DNA of 64,000 nucleotides from Lewinellaceae bacterium. GTDB lineage: Bacteria > Bacteroidota > Bacteroidia > Chitinophagales > Saprospiraceae. The notes beneath the pieces were generated by a model, which was not told where the DNA came from, made no database searches, and was given only the letters and a program-made list of their open reading frames with translations. Shown in pieces: positions 33,273 to 43,174 of the stretch; positions within the stretch are counted from its first letter, which is position 1, and each line of letters starts with the position of its first letter. The DNA is taken from the NCBI GenBank assembly GCA_020636325.1, contig JACJYC010000003.1:1-64000 (forward strand). Reading direction: 5' to 3'. A program made the position numbers and the translations under genes.

Positions 33273-35624
33273 TCACTCAACCTTCAACACCACCTTCTTC
33301 AGATCAGCATCCCGCGAAGAACTCCCGGCCATCACCTCAAACTCCCCAGGCTCCACCACCCAGTTCATATTGACGTCCCAAAGGGCCAGATCATCCGGGC
33401 CAAGCGTGAATTGCACCGTCTTCTTTTCACCGGGCGCCAGGGCGATCTTCTCAAAACCCTTCAATTCCTTTACCGGGCGCGTAACGCTGCTCACCTTGTC
33501 GCGGATATAGAGTTGTACCACTTCCTGACCGGCGCGCTGCCCCGTGTTGGATACGTCCACCGAAACCGTCACCTTACCGGCTTTCCCGATGGTGGATTCC
33601 GACAGCACCGGTTCTCCCGTTTCGAAGGTCGTATAGCTCAACCCGTATCCGAAGGCGAACAGGGGCGAGACCTCATCCCACAAATAGCCTCGGCGGGCGG
33701 TCGGTTTATAGTTGTAAAAAGCAGGAATATGCCCGGCCGAACGGGGAAAACTGATCGGCAATTTCCCGCTGGGGTTCACATCGCCGAACAGCACGTTGGC
33801 TACCCCCCGGCCGCATTCCTGGCCGAGGTACCAGCATTCAAATACCGCCGGGACCTTTTCCAATACGTTTTGTATCGCTAACGGCCGGCCATTGAACAAC
33901 AGGGCGACCGTGGGTTTTCCGACCGCCGAGATCCGGTCAACGAGTTCGTTTTGCAGCCCCACCATTTCCAGGCTCGTACGGTCGCCGAGGTGGGATTCCG
34001 CCCAGGCTTCCCGGCTGGTCAGTTCATTGCCGCCGATGGCCAGGATCACCAGGTCGGCCTGGCGCGCTACCGAAACGGCTTCCGCAATCTTTTTCCGGTC
34101 TTCGGCAGGGTCGGTGGGCAGGACGGGGTCGTTGTACCAGTTGCCGGGTTGGGTGATGCCGCAACCTTCCGCGTACAGGATCTTCACTCCGTCGCCCAGT
34201 TTTTCCTTTATTCCCTGCAATACCGTGATAAAATATTTGGGATAATCGGTATATCCGCCCAGCAATACCTGGTCGGCATTGGGGCCGATCACGGCAATGG
34301 TTTTGTACCTGCCGGCGTCCAGGGGCGCCAGGTTATCCCTGTTCTGCAGCAGGACCATCGTTTCTTCCGCCGCCTTCAGGGCCAGGGCAGCATTCTTCTC
34401 AGAACCAACCTCAGCCCGCGCTTTTTCTTCGTCCACGTACGGATTTTCAAACAAACCCAGTTCGAATTTTAGCTTCAGGTTGCGGGCAACCGCCGTGTCC
34501 AGTACCGCCATCGGGAGTTCGCCGCGCTCAAAGTCGTCCTTGAGCAAGCGGTAGGTTTCCTGATCGGGCAATTCGATATCGATGCCTGTTGTAAGGGCGA
34601 GTTTACCGGATGCTTTCCAATCGGCAGCGACATGGTGGCGGTCGGCCAGTTCACGCACCGCGTAGTAATCCGAAACCACCGTACCGTTGAATCCCCATTC
34701 TCCGCGCAGAATATCCTGGATCAACCATTTATTGGCGTGGCTGGGCACCCCGTCGATCTCATTGTAGGAGGCCATTACGCTGCGGGCTTTCCCCTGTTGG
34801 ATGCATTTCCTGAACGGCGGCAGGAACAGTTCGCGGATCACCCTTTCGGAAATGGAGGCCGGGCCGATATTGTTGCCGCCTTCGGGTTGGCCGTGGCCGG
34901 TCATATGTTTGAGGGTAGCTACAAGGTGTTCGCTGTCGATACGGCCGCTTCTGCCCTGGAACCCGTAAACGGCCGCCAGCCCCATTTCTCCGGCCAGGTA
35001 GGGGTCTTCGCCGTAGGTTTCTTCGGTACGGCCCCAACGCGGGTCCCGCACAATGTCGACCACCGGGGTCAGCGCCTGGTGGGCGCCCCGGGCCCTGGCT
35101 TCGCGCGCCGTCATCGTAAACAGGTCTTCGACCAATTGCCGGTTCCAGGTACTCGCCAGGCCGATCGGTTGGGGGAAACTCGTCCCGTCCTTGGCGGCAT
35201 GACCGTGCAGGCATTCTTCATGGAAAAAAGCCGGAATGCCCAATCGCGTCTGTTCGACCAGAAATTGCTGAACGGCGTTGGTAAACCGGGCATTGGCCGC
35301 CGCATCGCGCCCGGAATTGCTCGTCCGGTCGGGCCCCTCGCTGGGTCGGCCGATCTGCCCGATGCCGTCTTTGAGGTAAACGGCCGCACTGTCGGGGTTC
35401 AAATTGCCTTGCGCATCCAGAATATGCCGCTTTTGCTGCCAGATGCATTGGATCTGCGCCAGTTTTTCATCAACCGTCATTTGGGCCAGCAGGCTTTTTA
35501 TCCGGGTTTCAACCGGCAACGCTGCATCCTTGTAAGCGTCCGCTCCGGGAGCGCCTCCATTTTGACATCCCTGGGCAATCGCCAGAACGGAAATCAGGAT
35601 TAAGGTGGTGGGTTTGTGGGTCAT
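33273..35624 (-). CDS. GH3 beta-xylosidase/beta-glucosidase lipoprotein
   Basis: A 783-residue exported glycoside hydrolase with a lipobox at C20 (VLAIAQGCQN). The GH3 N-terminal barrel contains TGHGQPEGGNN, SYNEIDGVPSHANKWLIQDILRGEWGF and the nucleophile D319 in VVSDYYAV; the GH3 C-terminal domain and a fibronectin-III-like tail (SVDVSNTGQRAGQEVVQLYIRD) follow. The GQPEGG and IDGVPSHANKW blocks are typical of the xylosidase branch, and the locus supports xylo-oligosaccharide cleavage. ATG 35624 is chosen; the frame upstream of it only reads a repeat array (residues LTTYDLQ...). Confidence 0.9.
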   Translation of the reverse strand: MTHKPTTLILISVLAIAQGCQNGGAPGADAYKDAALPVETRIKSLLAQMTVDEKLAQIQCIWQQKRHILDAQGNLNPDSAAVYLKDGIGQIGRPSEGPDRTSNSGRDAAANARFTNAVQQFLVEQTRLGIPAFFHEECLHGHAAKDGTSFPQPIGLASTWNRQLVEDLFTMTAREARARGAHQALTPVVDIVRDPRWGRTEETYGEDPYLAGEMGLAAVYGFQGRSGRIDSEHLVATLKHMTGHGQPEGGNNIGPASISERVIRELFLPPFRKCIQQGKARSVMASYNEIDGVPSHANKWLIQDILRGEWGFNGTVVSDYYAVRELADRHHVAADWKASGKLALTTGIDIELPDQETYRLLKDDFERGELPMAVLDTAVARNLKLKFELGLFENPYVDEEKARAEVGSEKNAALALKAAEETMVLLQNRDNLAPLDAGRYKTIAVIGPNADQVLLGGYTDYPKYFITVLQGIKEKLGDGVKILYAEGCGITQPGNWYNDPVLPTDPAEDRKKIAEAVSVARQADLVILAIGGNELTSREAWAESHLGDRTSLEMVGLQNELVDRISAVGKPTVALLFNGRPLAIQNVLEKVPAVFECWYLGQECGRGVANVLFGDVNPSGKLPISFPRSAGHIPAFYNYKPTARRGYLWDEVSPLFAFGYGLSYTTFETGEPVLSESTIGKAGKVTVSVDVSNTGQRAGQEVVQLYIRDKVSSVTRPVKELKGFEKIALAPGEKKTVQFTLGPDDLALWDVNMNWVVEPGEFEVMAGSSSRDADLKKVVLKVE

Positions 35625-35718
35625 GTGTAAGTTGTAAGTTGTAAGTTGTAAGTCGTAAGTCGTAAGTTGTAAGTCGTAAGTTGTAAGTCGTAAGTTGTAA
35701 GTCGTAAGTTGTAAGTTG
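35625..35718. repeat. Nonamer array (ACTTACAAC/ACTTACGAC) abutting the GH3 start
   Basis: About ten 9-nt units on the minus strand, ending at the GH3 ATG. A shorter array of the same words lies at 56327-56362. Confidence 0.88.
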
Positions 35719-35816
35719 TAACGGCCCTTTCGCGTAACAAAACCGGACTCCTCCGGTTTGCATTCGTTATACCTAGTGGCGCCAAATCTACATACCACTC
35801 AAGTTTCGCGCCACTA

Positions 35817-35899
35817 GTATCCAGCATCAGATATCCAGCATCCAGTATCTAGCATCCAGTATCTAGCATCTAGCATCCAGCATCTAGCATCCAGCATCA
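35817..35899. repeat. Heptamer array (GGATGCT/AGATACT) that includes the uxuA stop codon
   Basis: About twelve 7-nt units on the minus strand. The first two (GGATATC, TGATGCT) contain the last codons and TGA of uxuA. The same word family occurs at 44168 and 56517. Confidence 0.88.
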
Positions 35900-37069
35900 G
35901 ATATCCATCAAAAAAGCCAACCCCTCCTCCAACCCCCTCAATTCAGCCAGTCCGCGCAAACGGCCGATAGCTGAATAGCCTGGGTAGGTCTTTTTGTCCA
36001 GGTCGTCGAGCATCTGGTGGCCGTGGTCGGGCCGCATGGGGATGGAAACGCCCCTCCGGTTCATGACCTGGAGGACCTCCTTCACCACGGCCGCCATATC
36101 GGTATCGCCGGCGAGGTGGTCGGCTTCAAAGAAATTGCCCTCGTCGTCTCGTTTGGTGTTGCGCAGGTGGAGAAAATGGATATGATCCCCAAAGCGCCGG
36201 ATCATCCCCGGCAGGTCGTTGTCGGGGCGGGCGCCGTACGAACCGGTACAAAGGCAGAGGCCGTTGGCCGGCGAGGGTACAGCGTCGAGCAGGGCCCGGG
36301 CATCTTGTTCGGTACAGACCACCCGCGGCAGGCCGAGCACCGAAAACGGCGGATCGTCCGGGTGGATGGCCATTTGCAGGCCGCATTCCGCGGCAACCGG
36401 CACCACTTCGCGGAGAAAATGGAAGAGGTGTTCCTTTAATCTGTCCGCATCAATATCCGCATAGGTTTTCAGGGCTGTCCGCACCTGATCAAGCGTAAAG
36501 GCTTCATCGCTGCCGGGCAACCCCAGCAGTATGTTGGTGAACAACACCTTCCGCTCTTCCTCGCTCATCGAATCGTACCGGGTTTTGGCCCTGGCAATTT
36601 CCTCCGCGGAATAATCGCGGGCGGCATCCGGGCGTTCCAGTACAAACAGGTCAAATGCGATAAAGGCCGCTCTTTCAAACCGGAGGGCTTTGCTGCCGTC
36701 CGGGAGGGTATACGCCGGGTTGGTCCGGAGCCAATCCAGGATGGGCATGAAATTGTAGGTAACGACCTTGAGGCCGCACTGGGCGACATTTCGCAGGCTG
36801 GTTTGGTAATTCGCGATGTATTGACGCCAGTTGCCCGTTTGCTTTTTGATGTCCTCGTGCACCGGGAGGCTTTCGATGACCGTCCAGGTCATGCCGGCGT
36901 CCTCCACCATTTTTTTCCGCTTTTCGATCTCCCCGATCGTCCATACCTCACCATAAGGGATATGGTGCAGTGCCGTTACCACGCCGGTGCACCCTGCCTG
37001 GCGGATGTCGCTGAGCCTGACCACATCGTGCGGGCCGTACCAGCGCATGGTTTGTTCCATTCTGATCAT
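35897..37069 (-). CDS. uxuA: Mannonate dehydratase
   Basis: A 390-residue TIM-barrel metalloenzyme that dehydrates D-mannonate to 2-keto-3-deoxygluconate in glucuronate breakdown. Recognisable blocks are TMRWYGPHDVVRLSDIRQAG, ALHHIPYGEVW, VIESLPVHEDIK, YNFMPILDW, CLCTGSYGARPDNDLPGMI, HFLHLRN and PMRPDHGHQMLDD. It lies between the GH3 and the SDR/GH67 genes on one strand. The C-terminal codons are written in the heptamer array that follows. Confidence 0.95.
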   Translation of the reverse strand: MIRMEQTMRWYGPHDVVRLSDIRQAGCTGVVTALHHIPYGEVWTIGEIEKRKKMVEDAGMTWTVIESLPVHEDIKKQTGNWRQYIANYQTSLRNVAQCGLKVVTYNFMPILDWLRTNPAYTLPDGSKALRFERAAFIAFDLFVLERPDAARDYSAEEIARAKTRYDSMSEEERKVLFTNILLGLPGSDEAFTLDQVRTALKTYADIDADRLKEHLFHFLREVVPVAAECGLQMAIHPDDPPFSVLGLPRVVCTEQDARALLDAVPSPANGLCLCTGSYGARPDNDLPGMIRRFGDHIHFLHLRNTKRDDEGNFFEADHLAGDTDMAAVVKEVLQVMNRRGVSIPMRPDHGHQMLDDLDKKTYPGYSAIGRLRGLAELRGLEEGLAFLMDI

Positions 37070-37155
37070 AGTAGCCTTGATTTGGAGCCCCGGAAGCCTG
37101 GATTGGGGCAGCTTTCACCTTACAGGCATGCCGGCGCCGCTGTTCAACCGCAAAA

Positions 37156-37899
37156 TTAAAAACCTATTGAATTTCCGCCGTCCACTTTCAGCACTTCACC
37201 GGTGATGAACGCCGCCTGATCCGAAGCCAGGAACCAGGCGGCATTGGCAATGTCCTCGGGGTTGCCCATCTTGCCCATCGGCGTGCGCGACAGGACCTTG
37301 GATTGCCGCTGGGGATCCCCGTTGAAGGCTTTGGAGGTCATGGCCGTCACGATATACCCCGGAGCGATGCAGTTTACCCGGATGCCTTCCGGTGACAGGT
37401 CCACGGCCATTGACCGGGTCATGCCTTCCAGGCCGGTTTTGGAGGCGGAATAGGCCACAACGTTGGGAATACCGTAATGGGCCGCCATTGAGCTGATGTG
37501 GATAATGCACCCTTTCTTGCGGGGCAGCATGCTCCGGACGGCTTCCCTCGAGATCACGAAGGCCGCTGTGAGGTTGGTGGTAATGATCCGCTGGAATTCT
37601 TCATCCGTCACTTCGGTCAGGTGTTTTTTCAGATTGATGCCGGCATTATTGACCAGGATATCAACATGGCCGTGGCGGGCTGCAACTTCCTGGATAAATC
37701 CGGGGATTTTGTCCAGTTCGTTCATGTCCAACCGGGCAGGCCGGCACAATTCACCCAGTTCTTTGGCAGCGTTTTCGAGCTTTTCCCGGTCCCGGCCAGT
37801 GATATAGGTAAGTACTCCGTTTTCCGTGAACTTCCTGGCGACGGCAAACCCGATACCGGAGCCGCCGCCGGTCACAATGGCAATTAGTTGGTTGATCAT
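37156..37899 (-). CDS. SDR-family oxidoreductase, probable fructuronate reductase (mannonate oxidoreductase)
   Basis: A 247-residue short-chain dehydrogenase with TGGGSGIG at 10-17, NNAG at 84-87 and the catalytic S137, Y150 and K154 (YSASK). Its position between alpha-glucuronidase and uxuA suggests that it makes D-mannonate from D-fructuronate; relatives also act as 2-deoxy-D-gluconate/KduD dehydrogenases, so the exact substrate is uncertain. Confidence 0.85.
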   Translation of the reverse strand: MINQLIAIVTGGGSGIGFAVARKFTENGVLTYITGRDREKLENAAKELGELCRPARLDMNELDKIPGFIQEVAARHGHVDILVNNAGINLKKHLTEVTDEEFQRIITTNLTAAFVISREAVRSMLPRKKGCIIHISSMAAHYGIPNVVAYSASKTGLEGMTRSMAVDLSPEGIRVNCIAPGYIVTAMTSKAFNGDPQRQSKVLSRTPMGKMGNPEDIANAAWFLASDQAAFITGEVLKVDGGNSIGF

Positions 37900-37956
37900 T
37901 TTGTGTAATTGCGAATATCAGTTGCTTTAAGTGTTCATTTTTTCCAATTACCCCGC

Positions 37957-40122
37957 CTACCAACGCGGCCTGATCCCGGGCGCATAAGGGAAAGACAGGG
38001 ATTCGTAGTAGGGCAGGTCATGCGCCGGTTTTTCCAACCCATCCGGAATATCCATGCCGGAAAAGGTCTGAAAATAAGACAGGCAGGCATCCCGCCACCA
38101 TTTCGCCTCTTTTTCCTGTATGCCCAGCAGCATGTCCACCTGTTCAAACCGCTCTTCGTCGATCTTACCTTTGAGCGATTCCCAGCTTGTGCGCATCCGG
38201 TTTACCGCTTCTGCGCCATGATGGTAATGCAGGCAGAGGGCCTCCCACAGCGTTTTGCCGGAGGCGAGCTTATCCGTCCATTTGACGTGGTGAAACCAGA
38301 GCAGGTATTTTTCGGGGCAGGATTCCCGGGAGGCAAATCGGCTTCGGACCGGCTCAAAATACTGCTCCACGGCGTTGCTGCCGGCAGGTGTCCGGTCAAA
38401 ACCCAGGCCTTCCTTATCCGCTTTGTGGTAATAAACCGAAGTCCAGTCCGGCCTTGACATCCTGCTCACCCAGGGCCCGGGACCGTAATGGTGGCCGGCG
38501 CCCATGATATGATGAAGGCCCAGCGGCGTCATATAATCCACACAGGCTTCGTGAGAGGCCATCATGACGGATTTGATTTTTTCTACCGATCCGGGATCGT
38601 TTAAAAAGGTCATCCGGATCCACTCTTCCGCTATTTCGGCGGAACCGAGACCGGGGTTCCAGGCCAGCCGGCCGTAAGCGTACCAGTTGGCCTGGCCGAA
38701 CAGGTGTCCCGTCCAGTTGCGGTCGTTGCCGATGTTGGACACCCCGGCCATACCGCTCAACCGGTGGCCTTCCAGGCTGCCGTCGATCACTTTTGCGACG
38801 GTTGAGCCCGGTCCTTTGGCGTAGGTATCGGCATCCAGCACTTCTTCCCACATCGGCGCCAGGTAGACCAGGTGCGTGCCCTGGCCGAGGTATTCCTGGG
38901 TGACCTGGAATTCCATCATCAGCGGGGTGGACGGCATGGCGCCGAACAGGGGATGGAAAGGTTCCCGGGGCTGAAAGTCGATCGGGCCGTTCTTGACCTG
39001 CACCAGGACATTGTCCGCAAACTGACCGTCGAGGGGTACAAATTCATTATTGGCCTGTTTTGAGCGATCTACGGGCACATCGCCGCTGTAAACGAAGGCG
39101 CGCCACATAACGACCCCGTTGTGGGCTTTCAGCGGTTGGGCCAGCATATCGGCGCCTTCCGCATGGGTCCGGTTGTAGTTTTGCGGCCCCGGCTGGCCTT
39201 CTGAGTTGGCTTTCACCAGAAACCCGCCGAAATCGGGGACCAGGGTATAAATCTCGTCGATCTTGTCTTTCCACCATTGCCGGACTTCAGGATCCAGGGG
39301 GTCGGCCGTTTTCAGTTTGCCGAGCTCCATCGGCGCATTGAACCGCGCGGTCAGGTAGATCCGGATGCCGTAAGGCCTGAACACGTCCGCCAGGGCGCGC
39401 ACTTTATCCAGGTAATCCGGCCGCAGGATCAGCGAATTGGCATTCACATTGGTCACCACAGCGCCGTTGATGCCGATGGAAGCGTTGGCGCGGGCGTATT
39501 CCTTGTACCGGGCATCGATATAACCCGGCAGCCGGTGCCAGTCCCAGATGGAAAAGCCGGCGTAACCGCGCTCCACCGTACGGTCGAGGTTATCCCAATG
39601 GTTGAGGATGCGCAATTTGAGCTTTGGAGCCGATTCGACGGCCAGCTTCCCGAGATCGCCGTTCGTCTGAAGATAGCGAAGGAGGTGAAAGGCGCCGTAA
39701 AGCACGCCGATATCCCGGTTGGCCGCGATCAGGATTATTTTTTTGCCGCCGAACTTGCCGGTCTGGATCAGGAAACCTTCCTCGCCCAGCGGCTCCAGTC
39801 TTTTGTCGAGCCCCAGGCCGGCGATGAAGGGCGACGACGTAGGCGTACCGGCGACAATCGTTCCTTCCTGCTGCATTTCCGTTAGCCCGGGTATGGATTC
39901 GCCCAGCAGCCCGGAAAGCCCCATTTCCAGTTCTTCCCTGATGGCTGCAACCGTTGCGGAACTTCCCTCGACGAGCACTCCTTTGACGGCAGCCCGGTAC
40001 TGATCGAGTTTTTGAGCGTCCTCAATCTTATCATACCGCAGCCAAAGGCGTCCGCCGTCCTCTGCCAGGCAGAAAGCGGCCATGCTGAATTGGAGGAGGA
40101 TTAAAAGGGCAAATTTTCTCAT
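37957..40122 (-). CDS. aguA: GH67 alpha-glucuronidase
   Basis: A 721-residue exported enzyme (signal peptide MRKFALLILLQFSMAAFCLA) that removes 4-O-methylglucuronic acid from the ends of xylo-oligosaccharides. The GH67 core is unmistakable: LNHWDNLDRTVERGYAGFSIW, E308 in KANSEGQPGP, D382 in NGPIDFQPREP and E410 in FQVTQEY, with spacing matching characterised enzymes. First gene of the minus-strand cluster with SDR, uxuA and GH3, and divergent from the LacI gene across a CAATCGATTG operator. Confidence 0.95.
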   Translation of the reverse strand: MRKFALLILLQFSMAAFCLAEDGGRLWLRYDKIEDAQKLDQYRAAVKGVLVEGSSATVAAIREELEMGLSGLLGESIPGLTEMQQEGTIVAGTPTSSPFIAGLGLDKRLEPLGEEGFLIQTGKFGGKKIILIAANRDIGVLYGAFHLLRYLQTNGDLGKLAVESAPKLKLRILNHWDNLDRTVERGYAGFSIWDWHRLPGYIDARYKEYARANASIGINGAVVTNVNANSLILRPDYLDKVRALADVFRPYGIRIYLTARFNAPMELGKLKTADPLDPEVRQWWKDKIDEIYTLVPDFGGFLVKANSEGQPGPQNYNRTHAEGADMLAQPLKAHNGVVMWRAFVYSGDVPVDRSKQANNEFVPLDGQFADNVLVQVKNGPIDFQPREPFHPLFGAMPSTPLMMEFQVTQEYLGQGTHLVYLAPMWEEVLDADTYAKGPGSTVAKVIDGSLEGHRLSGMAGVSNIGNDRNWTGHLFGQANWYAYGRLAWNPGLGSAEIAEEWIRMTFLNDPGSVEKIKSVMMASHEACVDYMTPLGLHHIMGAGHHYGPGPWVSRMSRPDWTSVYYHKADKEGLGFDRTPAGSNAVEQYFEPVRSRFASRESCPEKYLLWFHHVKWTDKLASGKTLWEALCLHYHHGAEAVNRMRTSWESLKGKIDEERFEQVDMLLGIQEKEAKWWRDACLSYFQTFSGMDIPDGLEKPAHDLPYYESLSFPYAPGIRPRW

Positions 40123-40196
40123 TTTAGAAATAAACCGCAGTACTATTTCGAAAACTACCTTGTATCAGGGCGAATCTAGGGAAATTTTATCGAACT

Positions 40197-40206
40197 CAAT
40201 CGATTG
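40197..40206. promoter_or_regulatory. LacI-type operator CAATCGATTG (GH67/lacI intergenic)
   Basis: Perfect 10-bp palindrome between the divergent GH67 and LacI genes. On the minus strand it follows one base after TAGATTAT, a weak -7 box, the same layout as at the GH10 and Gfo/Idh promoters. Confidence 0.8.
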
Positions 40207-40309
40207 CATAATCTATTTTTATAATTTTAGCATTTAATATATCCAGGTGTTCCAGTTTTTTCGAACTTTTGGATGTTTTTCCGGCTACACTCACTTGAAT
40301 CAAAATTCC

Positions 40310-41341
40310 ATGAAGAAAAATAACAGCATTACAATTTATGATCTCGCCAAAGAGCTCAACGTATCCCCGTCCACTGTTTCCAGGGCGTTGAACGATCATT
40401 ACAGCATCGGCAAAAAAACGATCAAGACCATCAAGAAGCTGGCCAAGGAACGGGGGTACAGCATCAACAGCGTGGCCGCCAGCCTGCGCAAGCAACAGAC
40501 CAACAACATCGGGGTTCTGGTTTCCTGGATCAAACGGCCGTTCCAATCCTCCCTGATCAGCGGCATGGAGGAAGCCGCCCGCGAATCGGGTTACAACGTG
40601 CTCATTTCTCAGTCGCATGACAAGTACGACCACGAGATCGAAAACACCAATGCTTTTTACGACAGCCGGATCTGCGGCCTTGTGGTCTCCCTGGCTATGG
40701 AAACCACCGATTACAAACACCTGGAACGGTTCATCGACAACGGCACGCCCGTCGTATTCGTCGACCGCATCCCCGGCAACCTCGACGGCTACAAAGTGGT
40801 GATCAACAACTTCGAAAGCGCCATGAAGGCCACCCTGCACCTGGTGGAACAGGGCTGCCGCAGGATAGCCTATTTCGGCGGTACCGAAAACCAGGTCATT
40901 TATGCCGAACGGAAACGCGGCTACATCGAGGCGCTCAAAATATCGGGATTGCCCATCGACGAATCCATCATCCTGCACGGCGACAACCTGAGCGCCGACG
41001 AGGGGGTCAAATGGACCGCATATCTCCTTGGGCTCGACAATCCGCCCGACGGCATTTTCTCCACCAACGACACCGCCGCGGTCAGCGCCATTCAATACGC
41101 CAAATCAGTCGGCAAAAGGATACCGGAAGACCTCGCCATCATCGGCTTCAACAATGATCCCCTTTGCCTGATCATCGACCCTCCCCTGTCCACCGTCCAT
41201 CACCCTGCCTTCGACATGGGCAAACTCGCCGTTGAACAGATCATCCGGATCATGGAAGCCGAGGAAACCATTCCCGTTCAAACCATCATGCTGGAAACAG
41301 AGGTCATCGTGCGGGCCTCTTCGCTGAAGAAAAAACCGTAG
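40310..41341 (+). CDS. LacI-family transcriptional regulator
   Basis: A 343-residue regulator: an N-terminal LacI helix-turn-helix (ITIYDLAKELNVSPSTVSRALN, residues ~7-28, with hinge KKLAKERGYSINSVAASLR) and a periplasmic-binding-protein-like effector domain (NNIGVLVSW...IIGFNNDPL). The frame opens at 40247, but ATG 40310 sits at the domain start. It is the obvious candidate to bind the CAATCGATTG palindromes here. The effector is probably an aldouronic acid or glucuronate derivative (inference). Confidence 0.92.
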   Translation: MKKNNSITIYDLAKELNVSPSTVSRALNDHYSIGKKTIKTIKKLAKERGYSINSVAASLRKQQTNNIGVLVSWIKRPFQSSLISGMEEAARESGYNVLISQSHDKYDHEIENTNAFYDSRICGLVVSLAMETTDYKHLERFIDNGTPVVFVDRIPGNLDGYKVVINNFESAMKATLHLVEQGCRRIAYFGGTENQVIYAERKRGYIEALKISGLPIDESIILHGDNLSADEGVKWTAYLLGLDNPPDGIFSTNDTAAVSAIQYAKSVGKRIPEDLAIIGFNNDPLCLIIDPPLSTVHHPAFDMGKLAVEQIIRIMEAEETIPVQTIMLETEVIVRASSLKKKP

Positions 41342-41438
41342 GATTGACTGGATCGGCTCGATTGTGCGATCCTTCGATTGATTGGATTGTTCAACCCGAT
41401 CACATCATTCCGGATACACCGCTTGCCTGAATTGAACA

Positions 41439-41448
41439 CAATCGATTG
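41439..41448. promoter_or_regulatory. CAATCGATTG palindrome in a convergent gap
   Basis: A perfect operator core (context CACAATCGATTGCG) between the 3' ends of the LacI and GMC genes, where no promoter is expected. The same 150-bp gap has several GATTG/CGATTG half-sites. Confidence 0.6.
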
Positions 41449-41492
41449 CGTCCCTGCGCTCAATGCCCTGCCCTCATCCTGCCTGCAAGCAA

Positions 41493-43103
41493 TTACCCGT
41501 CCTTCAGGATCAGGTCGGCTCCCTTTTCTGCGATCATGTAGACCGGTGCGTTGGTGTTGCCCGAAACGATGGCCGGCATAACGGAGCCATCGATCACCCG
41601 CAGGCCTTCCACGCCGCGAACCCGCAGATTGGGATCCGTTACAGCCATTTCGTCAACGCCCATTTTGCAGGTGCCTACCGGGTGATAAACGGTCTCCGCT
41701 TGCTGCTGTATATGGCGAAAAATCGCATCGTCGGTACTTTTCCCGTTGAGGATGAGCAGTTGCTTCCGGAAAGGGTCGAAGGCCGGGGCCTGCAATACGT
41801 CAAGGGCCTTTCTGGCGCCGTTGATCAGGACCATTTTATCGTTATCCGATGCCAGGAAATTGGGTTGGATCACCGGAAAATCCATCGGATCGGCACTGCG
41901 CAGGGAAAGGGCTCCCCGGCTTTCGGGCCGCAACAAGGTGGGCAATATGCTGAACCCGTCCTCGTGCGGAAAAGTGTTCAGGTCGTACATATCGACCGAA
42001 TAATCCGCTCCGATCTGGAGGGGTGCGAACTGGAACTGGTAATCCACCCGTCCGCCGCCGGCGTCCGTACTGCCGAAGGCGACGGCCTCCAGGGGGCCGG
42101 AGGTAAACACGCCCGTTTTGAAAAAGGCGTATTTCAGCAGGCCCAGCAGTTGGTTGACCGGCTTCAGGTGGTGGTTTTGCCCTTGCTGTACGGAAGCCGA
42201 CGCGCTGACGGCAAAGAACAGGTGATCCTGCAGGTTTTTGCCGACCCCCGGAAGGTCTTTCAGGCATTCAATGCCGTGTTTTTTCAATTCGGCGGCTTCT
42301 CCGATGCCGGACAGCATCAGGAGTTGCGGCGAGGCGAATGAACCGGCTGAGAGGATCACTTCCTTTTTGGCGTATATGACCGCTACCTCACCTGATTTCG
42401 TTGCCACTTCAACGCCGGTTGCCCGGTCCTTTTGCAGCAGAACCCGGCGCGTATGGGTATGGGTGAACACCTTCAGGTTGGGCCGGCGCAAAACGGGCTT
42501 CAGGAAGGCGGTCGCCGCGCTGTGCCGTTTGCCGTTTTTGATGTTGAACTGAAAAAAGCCTGCGCCTTCCTGCTTTTCTCCGTTGTAATCACCGTTCCTT
42601 TCAAAACCCGATTGGACACAGGCCTCGACAAAGGCCTCCGCGAAGGGGGTACGGAAGCTTTTGGCGAACCCGGTATTCAGCTCACCGCCGGCGCCGTGAT
42701 AGGCATTGCGGATATCCTCGTTGTGCTCCGACCGGATAAAATACGGCAGGATCTCACGGTAGCTCCACCCCGGGTTGCCCATGGCAGACCAGTCGTCGTA
42801 GTCGGCGCTGTTGCCCCGCACGTAGGCCATGGCATTGGTAGAGCTGCAGCCGCCGAGGGTTTTTCCCCGGGGCAGGTACAAGCGGCGATCGAGCAGGTCG
42901 GCTTGCGGCTCGGTCCAATATCCGCCCCAATCCACCCGGCTGCGGTGAAGTTTCCCGTATCCGGCCGGGATATGGATCTCCATTTTTTTATCCGGGCCGC
43001 CTGCTTCGATCAGCAGCACCGAATTGGCAGGATCGGCGGAAAGGCGGTTGGCCAGGATGCATCCGGCGCTGCCCGCCCCAACTATGATGTAGTCAAAGGT
43101 CAT
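41493..43103 (-). CDS. GMC-family FAD-dependent oxidoreductase
   Basis: A 536-residue flavoprotein of the glucose-methanol-choline family. FAD motif IIVGAGSAGCILANRL at the N-terminus; GGCSSTNAMAYVRGN marks GMC signature 1; the C-terminal active site shows YHPVGTCKMG and IVSGNTNAPVYMIAE, with the catalytic His-Asn pair expected there. It lacks an evident signal peptide. The substrate is an alcohol or sugar; choline dehydrogenase-like proteins are the closest class. Divergent from the Gfo/Idh gene with a near-perfect LacI operator between them. Confidence 0.88.
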   Translation of the reverse strand: MTFDYIIVGAGSAGCILANRLSADPANSVLLIEAGGPDKKMEIHIPAGYGKLHRSRVDWGGYWTEPQADLLDRRLYLPRGKTLGGCSSTNAMAYVRGNSADYDDWSAMGNPGWSYREILPYFIRSEHNEDIRNAYHGAGGELNTGFAKSFRTPFAEAFVEACVQSGFERNGDYNGEKQEGAGFFQFNIKNGKRHSAATAFLKPVLRRPNLKVFTHTHTRRVLLQKDRATGVEVATKSGEVAVIYAKKEVILSAGSFASPQLLMLSGIGEAAELKKHGIECLKDLPGVGKNLQDHLFFAVSASASVQQGQNHHLKPVNQLLGLLKYAFFKTGVFTSGPLEAVAFGSTDAGGGRVDYQFQFAPLQIGADYSVDMYDLNTFPHEDGFSILPTLLRPESRGALSLRSADPMDFPVIQPNFLASDNDKMVLINGARKALDVLQAPAFDPFRKQLLILNGKSTDDAIFRHIQQQAETVYHPVGTCKMGVDEMAVTDPNLRVRGVEGLRVIDGSVMPAIVSGNTNAPVYMIAEKGADLILKDG

Positions 43104-43116
43104 TGGCTCAGTTAGG

Positions 43117-43126
43117 CTATCGATTG
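43117..43126. promoter_or_regulatory. LacI-type operator (CTATCGATTG), GMC/Gfo intergenic
   Basis: Matches CAATCGATTG at nine of ten bases and lies 14 bp upstream of the GMC start and 49 bp upstream of the Gfo/Idh start. Confidence 0.65.
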
Positions 43127-43174
43127 CGCAATTTCCAAAAAAATTCTTTTATTGCGGAACAATTTCATACCATC

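Noticed and set aside
35625..35899. CRISPR or protein-coding tandem repeats (LTTYDLQ-like translation)
   Set aside because: The 9-nt period makes an open frame automatically. There are no unique spacers, and the real GH3 signal peptide starts after the array.
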